Shown: positions 51,012 to 58,489, counted from the first letter of the stretch. The stretch: DNA of 64,000 nt from Chryseobacterium angstadtii (GCF_001045465.1 NZ_LFND01000005.1:248001-312000); one strand, 5' to 3'. Numbers and translations: made by a program. The notes: generated from the sequence alone by a model not told the origin.

Positions 51012-51054
51012 TGGCAGTCAAAAGATCACGGGTTCGAATCCCGTATTCTCCACT
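51012..51054 (+). repeat. Partial tRNA-Ala copy (attR-like)
   Basis: 43 nt matching the tRNA-Ala 3' half (47175-47217) except G to A at 51025. The expected 5' half (D arm, acceptor) is absent and replaced by unrelated AT-rich sequence, so it is not a functional tRNA. A terminator follows, as would be expected for the ancestral tRNA 3' flank. Confidence 0.9.
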
Positions 51055-51065
51055 CGAAAGTAAAG

Positions 51066-51096
51066 GAGTTACAATAAAACATTGTAACTCTTTTTT
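51066..51096 (+). terminator. Terminator beyond the partial tRNA
   Basis: GAGTTACAAT-aaaac-ATTGTAACTC followed by six T residues: perfect 10-bp stem. Confidence 0.9.
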
Positions 51097-51178
51097 ATTT
51101 GATGGAAAACCAGCGAGCAGATAATTCTGACAAAATTCACGAATAAAAAGTCTCTGTTTTATTCAATTTCTTGTTCCC

Positions 51179-51274
51179 TCAAAGTATCCGCTTCATCGAA
51201 TCAATGAAATTGATTCTCTCTTTGCTTATCTTAAAGTCTATAGTAACAGACTTGATCTTTGCATGAAAAAACAT
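51179..51274 (-). pseudogene. Possible gene remnant
   Basis: 31-codon frame reading MFFHAKIKSVTIDFKISKER and ending DSMKRIL, open for a few codons further upstream to an in-frame stop. Codon use looks gene-like, but no family is recognised. It lies in the 358-bp gap after the island (51055-51412), where a truncated gene would fit. Confidence 0.25.
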
Positions 51275-51361
51275 CCATTTTATTTCAGCTTTTATTCCTT
51301 CTCATTAAATCTTATGCTTAATAGAGTTAATAAAACCTCTTTGTTAATGAAAATTAATAAG

Positions 51362-51382
51362 CCACTACAATGTGCAGTGGCC
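51362..51382 (-). terminator. Hairpin after the 227-aa exported protein gene
   Basis: GCCACT-acaatgtgc-AGTGGC. The T run is poor on the minus strand, so it is only a probable terminator. Confidence 0.5.
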
Positions 51383-51412
51383 TATTGGTGGAATATGGAT
51401 TAAAAAATATTT

Positions 51413-52096
51413 CTAGTTACTTCTCGAACGTGATACAGTTAGCAAGTAAACCAGATGGGCAAACATGCTTCTTTTTACGGATTCTATTTTTACACTGCCT
51501 GTAGTCTGATTGATTGTGGTTACAATATCCGCATTGCATTGTCCTGAGAAACTTCCGGCCCCCAAATAGTTTGCAGAATTTGCAGTAGGGTAAGAGATCC
51601 TCGGATAGTCAGGAGCAACCTGTTCCGCAGCGGTAATTCCTCCTATATAGCTTTTGTTATCAATAAAACTGGAAGCCCAGGTTCCTGAAAACTGGCCGTT
51701 CCCTGTATTGATGGTTTGGCCTACAACTACCTGAGTATCCACTGCTCTGGTAAATCCGGCGCAGGAAGTGTAATGATTTACTCTAACGGTGCAGGAAGAG
51801 GAATTGTCGGTGGGTTGAAAGCATTGTCCTTCATAAATGGTCATTCTTTGTTCAGCAGGTGAGGTTGAGGTATTTAGTAATGCTTTTGGAGAAAATATCT
51901 CTTCAGGGGAGATCAGAGTTAATACACCCTGTTGGTCTGCTGCTACAATTTTTCCTTCAGTATTGGCCAATCCTCTTATTCTTGTAATTCCATCCACATC
52001 TAAAGTGTGGGTCGGTGTAGTCGTATTGATTCCAACCTGGGATTTTAAATTACTGAAAAAAATAGCAGCCACAAAAAAGATTATTCTTGTTTTCAT
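51413..52096 (-). CDS. Exported protein with the VGINTTTPT opening
   Basis: 227 residues: signal peptide (MKTRIIFFVAAIFFSNLKS), then QVGINTTTPTHTLDVDGITRIRGLANTEGKIVAADQQGVLTLI, the same beginning as the protein at 49498-50949 and common in Flavobacteriia surface proteins. The second half has cysteines and a beta-rich sequence (SSSCTVRVNHYTSCAGFTRAVDTQVVVGQ) of unknown type. The upstream 425 bp (52097-52521) is very AT-rich. Confidence 0.78.
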   Translation of the reverse strand: MKTRIIFFVAAIFFSNLKSQVGINTTTPTHTLDVDGITRIRGLANTEGKIVAADQQGVLTLISPEEIFSPKALLNTSTSPAEQRMTIYEGQCFQPTDNSSSCTVRVNHYTSCAGFTRAVDTQVVVGQTINTGNGQFSGTWASSFIDNKSYIGGITAAEQVAPDYPRISYPTANSANYLGAGSFSGQCNADIVTTINQTTGSVKIESVKRSMFAHLVYLLTVSRSRSN

Positions 52097-52379
52097 GTTT
52101 ATGAATTGGGTTTTTATGAGGTTTTAGATTTTTCACTAAATTAAGAAATATTTATAATTTCGAAAATAAATTTTATTTAAATTATGTATTGTTAATTAAA
52201 AATAATTTATAAGATAAAAATGTAGTATAATAAACAGATTATATTCACGTAATAATAATTTTAATTTTTTGATGTATTTTTTGTATATCTATGGTGTACT
52301 GCTTGTTTCTATTTAAGAAATAATTGTATTTTAGCCAAAATAAGCGCCTTATTCATAAAAATATAAACGGGTGATTAAA

Positions 52380-52396
52380 ATTCAGATAATCTGAAT
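52380..52396. promoter_or_regulatory. Palindrome upstream of the small lipoprotein promoter
   Basis: ATTCAGATAATCTGAAT, a perfect 17-bp odd palindrome that ends 11 bp before the -7 box TAGATTTG (52408-52415), so within the promoter core. It looks like a regulator binding site; no regulator is adjacent. Confidence 0.5.
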
Positions 52397-52407
52397 AAAA
52401 AAATTAG

Positions 52408-52415
52408 TAGATTTG
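52408..52415 (+). promoter_or_regulatory. -7 box upstream of the small lipoprotein gene
   Basis: TAGATTTG matches TAnnTTTG. Transcription from here would give a roughly 100-nt leader, which contains a branched hairpin at 52445-52476 (ACATTC/GAATGT enclosing CCTG-ttt-CAGG). Confidence 0.5.
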
Positions 52416-52521
52416 CACCCAGCAAGCCGTAAAATGATAAACACACATTCGGTTCCCTGTTTCAGGAGCAGAATGTAAACGATAATAATAATTTGATTAG
52501 GTTATAAAACTATTAGAAACT

Positions 52522-52890
52522 ATGAAGAAACTTTTTTTACTTCTTTTAACAGCTTTTTTATTTATCGGATGTAGTTCTGATGATGATACTATTTATGATT
52601 ATATAGGAACATGGTCAGGAAAGTACACGGGAAGTGATGACGGAACCTGGTATGTAGTAGTTGCCAGTGACGGAAAGGTAACAGGAACCATGCATTCCTC
52701 GGTAAATGATGAAAATTATAATATTTCCGGGCATTTAACTGAAACCGGGGATCTTACTGCTGTTGTGGGGCTTCCTTCCGATGGAGAATTCAAAGGAACC
52801 CTTTCAAGAGAGAAAAAAGGAAACGGAAGTTGGTCGAACGCTGTTCCTACTCCGACAAGATCCGGAACCTGGACAGGTGATAAACAATAA
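52522..52890 (+). CDS. Small lipoprotein
   Basis: 122 residues. Lipoprotein signal MKKLFLLLLTAFLFIGC followed by the SSDDD stretch that in Flavobacteriia acts like a surface-export signal (lipoprotein export signal knowledge). The mature part is a short beta-barrel-like domain (YIGTWSGKYTGSDDGTWYVVVASDGKVTGTMHSS...GEFKGTLSREKKGNGSW). Function unknown. It has its own promoter with a long structured leader, and a strong terminator. Confidence 0.82.
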   Translation: MKKLFLLLLTAFLFIGCSSDDDTIYDYIGTWSGKYTGSDDGTWYVVVASDGKVTGTMHSSVNDENYNISGHLTETGDLTAVVGLPSDGEFKGTLSREKKGNGSWSNAVPTPTRSGTWTGDKQ

Positions 52891-52897
52891 AGAAGAA

Positions 52898-52927
52898 GCC
52901 TGCAGAATCAATCTGCAGGCTTTTTTT
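52898..52927. terminator. Terminator between convergent genes
   Basis: GCCTGCAG-aatcaat-CTGCAGGC with TTTTTTT after it, 7 nt past the lipoprotein stop and abutting the stop of the minus-strand gene at 52930. Confidence 0.9.
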
Positions 52928-52929
52928 AT

Positions 52930-53577
52930 TCAAATAAATCCCATATGGGTAATTTCATTTTTTTGCTTCAGAACTAAAAAATAGAGCAGGAGTTGGCCAT
53001 CGGAAAACTGTTTCTTTAAATATATAGTGTTTCCCTGTTCTGCAGTTACATTTTCCTCAACATATTTCGCAGAATAAGCTTCCAGATCTGGCTGTATGGT
53101 AATGATCACCATTTCATCTGCTGAAAGTCTGTTTCCTATATTCAGGATCAGATTTTCATTTTCTTCTGAAATGAAAGCATCAGGATATACATTTTCTTTC
53201 TCTCCAAATCTGAATTCTTTAAGCGCCTTCAATCCTTCCGGTGTTGAAAGCCCATTTTGTACCGTTCTTTTTCCTCTTTCAGAAACAGTGTCAAAATCTT
53301 TGACAACAGTCATCAGCTGGGCAAATTTCTGATAGAGCAGGGGATCTCCGGCTTCTTTGGTATAGCTTTCAATACAACTTCGTAAAGTTTTTCCGGCTTT
53401 GGAACAATGCCCGAACTCGGAACTGTTCTGCCTCACTTTTTCGTAAGAAGGATTCTTTTTAAAAGCTGTTTTATTAAATCCACTTTTTTTCCGCACAACA
53501 TTTTTTCCGTTCAGGCTGTAAAAAACCAGATCGCCTACACTTCCTTTAATTTTTATTAAACTTTCATAGGTTGCCAT
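52930..53577 (-). CDS. Uncharacterised protein
   Basis: 215 residues, no signal peptide. The N-terminal part MATYESLIKIKGSVGDLVFY...NGKNVVRKKSGFNK and QNSSEFGHCSKAGKTLRSCI resembles a family of Bacteroidota proteins of unknown function seen as isolated genes (recall, not checked). The last 90 residues are beta-rich (ENLILNIGNRLSADEMVIITIQPD). Its upstream side faces the promoter of the NlpC/P60 gene. I can give no function. Confidence 0.75.
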   Translation of the reverse strand: MATYESLIKIKGSVGDLVFYSLNGKNVVRKKSGFNKTAFKKNPSYEKVRQNSSEFGHCSKAGKTLRSCIESYTKEAGDPLLYQKFAQLMTVVKDFDTVSERGKRTVQNGLSTPEGLKALKEFRFGEKENVYPDAFISEENENLILNIGNRLSADEMVIITIQPDLEAYSAKYVEENVTAEQGNTIYLKKQFSDGQLLLYFLVLKQKNEITHMGFI

Positions 53578-53685
53578 ATCGCAAAATTGAATTCAAATAT
53601 ACTAATAAATATAGAGAATTAAAATTTTAACATATATTTATCATATAGTTGTAGTATACTTATTATATAATTTAAATATAAAATG

Positions 53686-53693
53686 TATATTTG
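53686..53693 (+). promoter_or_regulatory. -7 box upstream of the NlpC/P60 gene
   Basis: TATATTTG, 30 nt before the start at 53724. A TTG at 53659-53661 is farther than the normal spacing. Confidence 0.4.
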
Positions 53694-53723
53694 TATAGAA
53701 TTAGTTACTTCATTTAAAATCAG

Positions 53724-54302
53724 ATGACTATGATACCGGGATTATTTGAAAAAAACTTAAAAATAAAGCAGATATCTGTTCTGCTTTTGGCCTCTGCTTT
53801 TGTGGTTTCATGCGGGTCTTCCAAGAATGTATCTTCCGGAAAAAAAACGGGAACCAAAACAGTAGCCAAAGCTGAAAACCTCAGAAAGCTGGATTCTAAA
53901 TTCGACGGAAAAATCTCCAGATCCATGAATGATATTCTCAAAGATGCAGAGAAATACCTGGGAACTCCTTATAAATTTGGAGGGAATACTTCGTCAGGTT
54001 TTGACTGTTCCGGATTTACCGTAAAAGTTTTTGAAGAAAATGATTTCTCACTTCCCCGAAGATCTGCTGATCAGGCGGATGCCGGACAAAAAATAGATAT
54101 TAAAGAAGTAAAACCCGGAGATTTACTCTTTTTTGCAACAGCCGGAGGAAGCAGAGTTTCCCATGTAGGCATTGTTCATGATATAGGAGCAGACGGTGAG
54201 GTGAAGTTCATTCATGCATCCACATCAAAAGGAGTGATGATCTCCTCCCTGAACGAAAAATACTGGAACAAGGCTTATCTTCACGCTCAGCGAGTATTAT
54301 AA
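53724..54302 (+). CDS. C40 (NlpC/P60) peptidase lipoprotein
   Basis: 192 residues. Lipoprotein signal ending AFVVSCGSSK (Cys about 32), a Lys/Ser linker, then the NlpC/P60 domain: YLGTPYKFGGNTSSGFDCSGFTVKVF with catalytic Cys, RVSHVGIVHD with catalytic His, and FIHASTSKG with the third residue. Likely cell-wall peptide endopeptidase at the outer-membrane inner leaflet. The start may be 53724 or the ATG at 53730. The LytTR gene follows 18 nt downstream. Confidence 0.9.
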   Translation: MTMIPGLFEKNLKIKQISVLLLASAFVVSCGSSKNVSSGKKTGTKTVAKAENLRKLDSKFDGKISRSMNDILKDAEKYLGTPYKFGGNTSSGFDCSGFTVKVFEENDFSLPRRSADQADAGQKIDIKEVKPGDLLFFATAGGSRVSHVGIVHDIGADGEVKFIHASTSKGVMISSLNEKYWNKAYLHAQRVL

Positions 54303-54320
54303 CAGCCTTGTTGAGATGAT

Positions 54321-54653
54321 ATGGAGATAAAAGACCGGACCTTTGCCTTTATTAAAACTGATAAAAAGCTGGTAAAGCTCTTCTTCAGAGATATTACAGT
54401 CATAAAAGGTTTGGGAAATTATGTGGAAATCAATACCCTGTCTCACAAAAAATACATCTACTACAAATCGCTTAAAGAACTCATTGAAACCCTTCCTGAT
54501 GAATTCATGCGGGTTCATAATTCCTATATCGTCAACTTAACGAATATTGAATCTTTTGAAGACAATCAGCTTGTTTGTCAGGATCAGAAAATTGCCGTGG
54601 CAAAAAGCTATAAAGACTGCCTGATTACTGCACTCAATACAATGATGCTCTGA
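54321..54653 (+). CDS. LytTR DNA-binding domain protein
   Basis: 110 residues, essentially a free-standing LytTR domain: FAFIKTDKKLVKLFFRDITVIKGLGNYVEI, KYIYYKSLKELIETLPDEFMRVHNSYIVNLTNIESFE and VAKSYKDCLITAL. Most family members are response regulators with a receiver domain; this has none. It may be controlled by its own level or by another input. It is 18 nt after the NlpC/P60 gene, probably the same operon. Confidence 0.88.
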   Translation: MEIKDRTFAFIKTDKKLVKLFFRDITVIKGLGNYVEINTLSHKKYIYYKSLKELIETLPDEFMRVHNSYIVNLTNIESFEDNQLVCQDQKIAVAKSYKDCLITALNTMML

Positions 54654-54673
54654 AAAATAATTCATCATAAAAC

Positions 54674-54702
54674 CCCTGTCAAGGTTCAAAACCTTGACAG
54701 GG
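54674..54702. repeat. Strong 13-bp hairpin
   Basis: CCCTGTCAAGGTT-caa-AACCTTGACAGGG, perfect stem with 3-nt loop, 21 nt beyond the LytTR stop. No T tract follows (TTCGAGGTT), so it is more likely a repeat unit of the CTGTCAAGGTT type seen in Bacteroidota than a classic terminator. Confidence 0.7.
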
Positions 54703-54837
54703 TTCGAGGTTATCTGCATAGCAATTTTGAAAAAGAAAACATCAGAAAACCGCCCATCCAGATAATATTTTCTTCAGACCAAATAATAAATTGGTTCAAC
54801 TGCTTTATTCATTTTAGATTCGTAAAAAAAAATAACA

Positions 54838-55209
54838 ATGAATAAAGACGAAGCACTGCATTACATCAACAGCCACAACCTTATTGAAATAAAAGCAGGA
54901 AAACACAGGACCACTTTTCTCGAAATCTGGATGGTTACCGTTCATGACAGAATTTTCGCAAGATCCTGGGGATTGGCGGAAAGAAGCTGGTACAATACCT
55001 TTTTAGAAGATTCGGATGGGCAAATTAAATGTGGAGAAAAAATAGTCAATATAAAAGCTGTGGTCCCGGATGATGCAGTAGAGCTGGCTTCTGAAATTAA
55101 TACCGCTTATTTAACAAAATATAATACAGGCGAAAATATAAAATATTCAAAAGGAATTATTCAGCAAAAACACGTAGAAAAGACCATGGAATTGATTATC
55201 TGTGAATAG
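54838..55209 (+). CDS. DUF2255-family protein
   Basis: 123 residues, soluble. LIEIKAGKHRTTFLEIWMVTVHDRIFARSWGLAERSWYNTFLED is the family hallmark, consistent with the small beta-barrel fold related to nitroreductase-like flavin-binding proteins, although a flavin role here is unproven. Single gene between the 13-bp hairpin and dapD. No regulatory features seen. Confidence 0.82.
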   Translation: MNKDEALHYINSHNLIEIKAGKHRTTFLEIWMVTVHDRIFARSWGLAERSWYNTFLEDSDGQIKCGEKIVNIKAVVPDDAVELASEINTAYLTKYNTGENIKYSKGIIQQKHVEKTMELIICE

Positions 55210-55260
55210 AAAGACCACAAAAAATACTGAATAACGGCTTGTAAGGACTTATCGCCGAAC

Positions 55261-55291
55261 TTGTATACTAAAACAATCTTTTGTACTTTTG
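55261..55291 (+). promoter_or_regulatory. Promoter of dapD
   Basis: -33 TTG at 55261-55263 and -7 TACTTTTG at 55284-55291 with 20 nt between. The 57-nt leader after it contains a small GC-rich hairpin TGCGGagCCGCA. Confidence 0.65.
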
Positions 55292-55348
55292 ACCTTCAAA
55301 ACCGTGCGGAGCCGCAGGGATAATTTATACTAAAATCAAATAAGAAAC

Positions 55349-56161
55349 ATGTCGTTACAACAAACTATTGAAAACATTTGGGATAATAGAGATTTATTAC
55401 AGAATGAAGACAGCCAGAAGGCGATAAGAGAAGTTATTTCTTTACTGGATTCCGGAGAACTTCGTGTTGCTGAGCCTACAGAAAACGGATGGCAGGTAAA
55501 TGAATGGGTGAAGAAAGCCGTAGTAATGTATTTCCCGATTCAGAAGATGGAAACTATTGAAGTAGGTCCGTTTGAATTTCACGACAAAATTCCTTTGAAA
55601 AGAAACTATGCTGAAAAAGGAGTGAGAGTTGTACCGCATGCTATTGCAAGAGAAGGTTCTTTTGTAGCCTCAGGCGTGATTATGATGCCTTCTTATGTAA
55701 ATATCGGAGCTTATGTAGATTCAGGAACTATGGTAGATACATGGGCTACGGTAGGAAGCTGTGCACAGATTGGTAAAAACGTTCACCTTAGCGGTGGTGT
55801 AGGAATCGGTGGGGTTTTAGAACCGTTGCAGGCTGCTCCTGTGATCATTGAAGATGACTGCTTCATCGGGTCAAGATGTATTGTTGTAGAAGGGGTTCAC
55901 GTAGAAAGAGAAGCGGTATTGGGAGCTAACGTAGTATTAACTGCTTCCACAAAAATTATTGATGTTACCGGTGATCAGCCTGTAGAAATCAAAGGAAGAG
56001 TTCCTGCACGTTCGGTAGTGATTCCGGGAAGCTATACAAAGCAATATCCTGCCGGAGAATATCAGGTTCCGTGTGCATTAATTATCGGACAGAGAAAAGA
56101 ATCAACAGATAAAAAAACATCTCTTAATGATGCGTTAAGAGAGAATAATGTGGCGGTATAA
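55349..56161 (+). CDS. dapD: Tetrahydrodipicolinate N-succinyltransferase
   Basis: 270-residue acyltransferase of the lysine and diaminopimelate pathway, using succinyl-CoA. Left-handed beta-helix with hexapeptide repeats (SGVIMMPSYVNIGAYVDSGTMVDTWATVGSCAQIGKNVHLSGG) and the conserved ATVGSCAQIG loop; C-terminal cap with SVVIPGSYTKQYPAGEYQVPCALII. Complete. It produces DAP for peptidoglycan and lysine, whereas amaB/lat at 32616-35596 degrade lysine. Confidence 0.96.
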   Translation: MSLQQTIENIWDNRDLLQNEDSQKAIREVISLLDSGELRVAEPTENGWQVNEWVKKAVVMYFPIQKMETIEVGPFEFHDKIPLKRNYAEKGVRVVPHAIAREGSFVASGVIMMPSYVNIGAYVDSGTMVDTWATVGSCAQIGKNVHLSGGVGIGGVLEPLQAAPVIIEDDCFIGSRCIVVEGVHVEREAVLGANVVLTASTKIIDVTGDQPVEIKGRVPARSVVIPGSYTKQYPAGEYQVPCALIIGQRKESTDKKTSLNDALRENNVAV

Positions 56162-56210
56162 ACCATATAATTCCTAAATTTTGAAGATTTATTTTTAAAA
56201 TTGACATATT

Positions 56211-56242
56211 AAACCCCGAATATTGATTTGGGGTTTATTTTA
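56211..56242 (+). terminator. Terminator after dapD
   Basis: AAACCCC-gaatattgattt-GGGGTTT followed by ATTTTAT, about 50 nt after the dapD stop. Confidence 0.8.
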
Positions 56243-56284
56243 TGAATACATTTAGACCATTAAAAAGTTGATAAAAACATGGGT

Positions 56285-57382
56285 ATGAAAATTGCCTTCG
56301 ATGCAAAACGTTTTTTTCATAATACGTCCGGATTGGGTAATTATTCAAGAGATCTGGTAAGGATGCTTTCTGAGTATTATCCTGAAAATGAATATCTCCT
56401 GCTGAATAAAAACAGTTCAGAACGGGGAAAAGAAATTCTGGAAAAACCCAATGTACGTTTTGTGAAAACTTCAAAAGGAAACCTCTCCCGCCAGTTTAAA
56501 ATGGGTAAAGATGCCCAGAAAGAAGGCGCAGATATATTCCATGGTCTCTCCGGCGAACTTCCTTTGAAATGGGGAAAAGAGCCCATCAGAAAAATAGTGA
56601 CCATCCATGATCTGATCTTTATGAGATACCCGCAGTATTATTCTTTTTTTGACCGGAAAATACACTTGTGGAAATTTAAAAAAGCGGCTGTTTCTGCAGA
56701 TAAAATCATCGCCATTTCAGAACAGACAAAAAGAGATATTGTCACCTACTTAAAAGTTCCCGAAACTAAAATTGAAGTTATTTATCAGGGCTGTCATAAG
56801 GCTTTTAAAGAACAGCAGTCAGATGAATTGATTAAAGCGGTCAAAGAAAAATTTCATCTTCCGGCACGCTATATTTTAAATGTGGGAACTATCGAAGATC
56901 GTAAGAATCTTCTCAACATTGTCAAAGGAATCTTGGGAACAGAAATTCCTCTGGTTGTGGTCGGTAGAAAAACCGCTTATTATAAAAAAGTGGAAGCTTT
57001 TATCAGACAAAATAAAATGGAGAAACAGGTCCTCTTCCTGGAAGGTGTTTCTATGGATGAGCTGGCTGTTATTTATAAACTGGCCGATATTTTTGTTTAT
57101 CCGAGCTTTTTTGAAGGCTTCGGAATCCCTGTCATAGAAGCCCTTTTCTCGAAGACGGCAACCATTACAAGCAATACCAGCTGCCTTCCTGAAGCAGGAG
57201 GAAATGATACCGTGTATATAGATCCCGGAAATGATAAGGATATCGGAGCCAAGATAAAATTTCTCTGGGAAAATGAATCGGAGAGAAAACGCCGTGCTGA
57301 AAAGAGTTTCAGCTTTGTTCAGAAATTTAATGATGAACCTATCGCACAGCAGTTGATGGATTTCTACAAAAAAAATCTGTAA
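56285..57382 (+). CDS. Family 4 glycosyltransferase
   Basis: 365-residue GT-B fold glycosyltransferase. N-terminal KIAFDAKRFFHNTSGLGNYSRDLVR with the acceptor-side GLG loop; C-terminal nucleotide-sugar half with ILNVGTIEDRKNLLNIVKGI and the GT4 EX7E element around ADIFVYPSFFEGFGIPVIEALF. It probably adds mannose- or glucose-like sugars in surface polysaccharide synthesis. The start could also be ATG 56279 (two residues more). Stands between dapD and the his leader, about 50 nt before the latter, without other polysaccharide genes. Confidence 0.9.
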   Translation: MKIAFDAKRFFHNTSGLGNYSRDLVRMLSEYYPENEYLLLNKNSSERGKEILEKPNVRFVKTSKGNLSRQFKMGKDAQKEGADIFHGLSGELPLKWGKEPIRKIVTIHDLIFMRYPQYYSFFDRKIHLWKFKKAAVSADKIIAISEQTKRDIVTYLKVPETKIEVIYQGCHKAFKEQQSDELIKAVKEKFHLPARYILNVGTIEDRKNLLNIVKGILGTEIPLVVVGRKTAYYKKVEAFIRQNKMEKQVLFLEGVSMDELAVIYKLADIFVYPSFFEGFGIPVIEALFSKTATITSNTSCLPEAGGNDTVYIDPGNDKDIGAKIKFLWENESERKRRAEKSFSFVQKFNDEPIAQQLMDFYKKNL

Positions 57383-57388
57383 AAAAAC

Positions 57389-57418
57389 TTTGCAGTTTAA
57401 AAATAAATCCTACATTTG
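57389..57418 (+). promoter_or_regulatory. Promoter of the histidine operon
   Basis: -33 TTTG at 57389-57392, 18 nt, -7 TACATTTG at 57411-57418. Near-consensus Bacteroidota promoter; the leader peptide ATG is 17 nt downstream. Confidence 0.82.
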
Positions 57419-57435
57419 TACCACAATTCAAAACA

Positions 57436-57486
57436 ATGAAACCGAATTTTTTAACACTTCATCATTACTATCATCATCTCTGCTAA
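57436..57486 (+). CDS. hisL: Histidine operon leader peptide
   Basis: 16-codon peptide MKPNFLTLHHYYHHLC with four histidine codons in the pattern HHYYHH, ending TAA. It is followed by competing stem structures and hisG. Low histidyl-tRNA would stall the ribosome on the His codons (57460-57477). The peptide has no role other than being translated. Confidence 0.92.
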   Translation: MKPNFLTLHHYYHHLC

Positions 57487-57562
57487 GACGGAATTGATTG
57501 ATATAAACATGTGTTAAAATCAAAAATAATTAAAACCGTCTGAGTAAACAGACGGTTTTTTT
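57485..57562 (+). promoter_or_regulatory. Transcription attenuator of the his operon
   Basis: AGACGG at 57486-57491, overlapping the leader stop codon, can pair with CCGTCT at 57536-57541 (antiterminator). The same CCGTCTG forms the left arm of the terminator AAAACCGTCTG-agtaaa-CAGACGGTTTT at 57532-57559, followed by further T residues. A ribosome that reaches the stop codon covers AGACGG and lets the terminator form; one stalled at the His codons leaves it free, so antitermination follows. Confidence 0.88.
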
Positions 57563-57629
57563 GTTTCCCGGATTTCCCCGGAAATATCCAACAGATCAGT
57601 TTTATTTACTCAGACTTCAAAACAATACA

Positions 57630-58487
57630 ATGAGTAAATTAAAAATTGCGATCCAGAAAAGTGGCCGCCTTTACGAAGAATCTCTACAGCTCCTGAAAGA
57701 CTGCGGTATTTTTGTAAACAACGGCAAAGACCAGCTGAAAGTTTCTGTAGACAACTTCCCGATGGAAATCATGTATCTCAGAAATTCAGATATTCCCCAA
57801 TACCTTGAAGACGGAGTAGTAGACGTAGCCATCGTTGGTGAAAATCTTTTGGCTGAAAAACAGAAAAACATCCAGATTGTTGAAAAGCTGGGTTTTTCAA
57901 AATGCCGGGTTTCTCTTGCCGTTCCCAAAGAAGTGGAAACCGATGATCTTTCCTATTTCCAGGGGAAAAAAATTGCCACTTCCTATCCCAATACCCTTAA
58001 AAATTTTCTTGACCAAAAAGGAATTACTTCCGACATCCACATTATTTCAGGTTCCGTAGAAATTGCCCCGAACATCGGACTGGCAGAAGGTATCTGTGAT
58101 ATCGTAAGCTCCGGAAGCACCTTATTTAAAAATGGATTGAGAGAAACAGTTACCATACTGAAATCCGAAGCTGTTTTGGCCAGAACATCCCAGCTGGAAG
58201 CAGATAAAGCACTTATTCTGCAAAAATTCTTATTCAGAATCCAGTCGGTTTTAAGAGCAAAAAACTCAAAATATATCCTGATGAACGTTCCCAATGAAAA
58301 AATCAGCGACATCGCTTCGGTTCTTCCCGTTCTGAAAAGTCCTACAGTGATTCCTTTGGCTGAAGAAGGCTGGAGCAGTATTCATTCCGTGATAGATGAA
58401 GAACGTTTTTGGGAAGTTATCGACGAGCTGAAAGAAAGCGGCGCGCAGGACATCCTTATTATTCCAATTGATAAAATGGTGATTTAA
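57630..58487 (+). CDS. hisG: ATP phosphoribosyltransferase
   Basis: First enzyme of histidine synthesis, joining PRPP and ATP; 285 residues, the long hexameric form with C-terminal regulatory ACT-like domain. LKIAIQKSGRLYEESLQLLKDCGI, VVDVAIVGENLLAE, the PRPP-binding DIVSSGSTLFKNGLRE and C-terminal VLPVLKSPTVIPLAEEGWSSIHSVI are present. I start at 57630; the frame is open further upstream, but that part contains the attenuator terminator. Histidine feedback inhibition through the C-terminal domain is known for this form. Confidence 0.96.
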   Translation: MSKLKIAIQKSGRLYEESLQLLKDCGIFVNNGKDQLKVSVDNFPMEIMYLRNSDIPQYLEDGVVDVAIVGENLLAEKQKNIQIVEKLGFSKCRVSLAVPKEVETDDLSYFQGKKIATSYPNTLKNFLDQKGITSDIHIISGSVEIAPNIGLAEGICDIVSSGSTLFKNGLRETVTILKSEAVLARTSQLEADKALILQKFLFRIQSVLRAKNSKYILMNVPNEKISDIASVLPVLKSPTVIPLAEEGWSSIHSVIDEERFWEVIDELKESGAQDILIIPIDKMVI

Positions 58488-58489
58488 TT

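Larger units (their letters stand above)
47175..51054. mobile_element. Putative tRNA-Ala-targeted island without integrase
   Basis: Interval bounded by two copies of the tRNA-Ala 3' segment, TGGCAGTCAAAAG(G/A)TCACG and on to CCACT, at 47175-47217 and 51012-51054: 43 nt with one mismatch, 3,837 bp apart in the same orientation. The inside copy reconstructs the functional tRNA; the far copy lacks a 5' half. It holds two exported surface-type proteins and no recombinase, so it would be a remnant or a satellite. A tandem tRNA duplication that decayed is the main alternative. Confidence 0.62.

Noticed and set aside
51012..51054. Second functional tRNA-Ala
   Set aside because: Only the 3' half is present; D arm and 5' acceptor strand are missing.
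57561..57629. N-terminal extension of HisG
   Set aside because: It would begin inside the attenuator terminator, and the family start MSKLKIAIQKSGR is at 57630.
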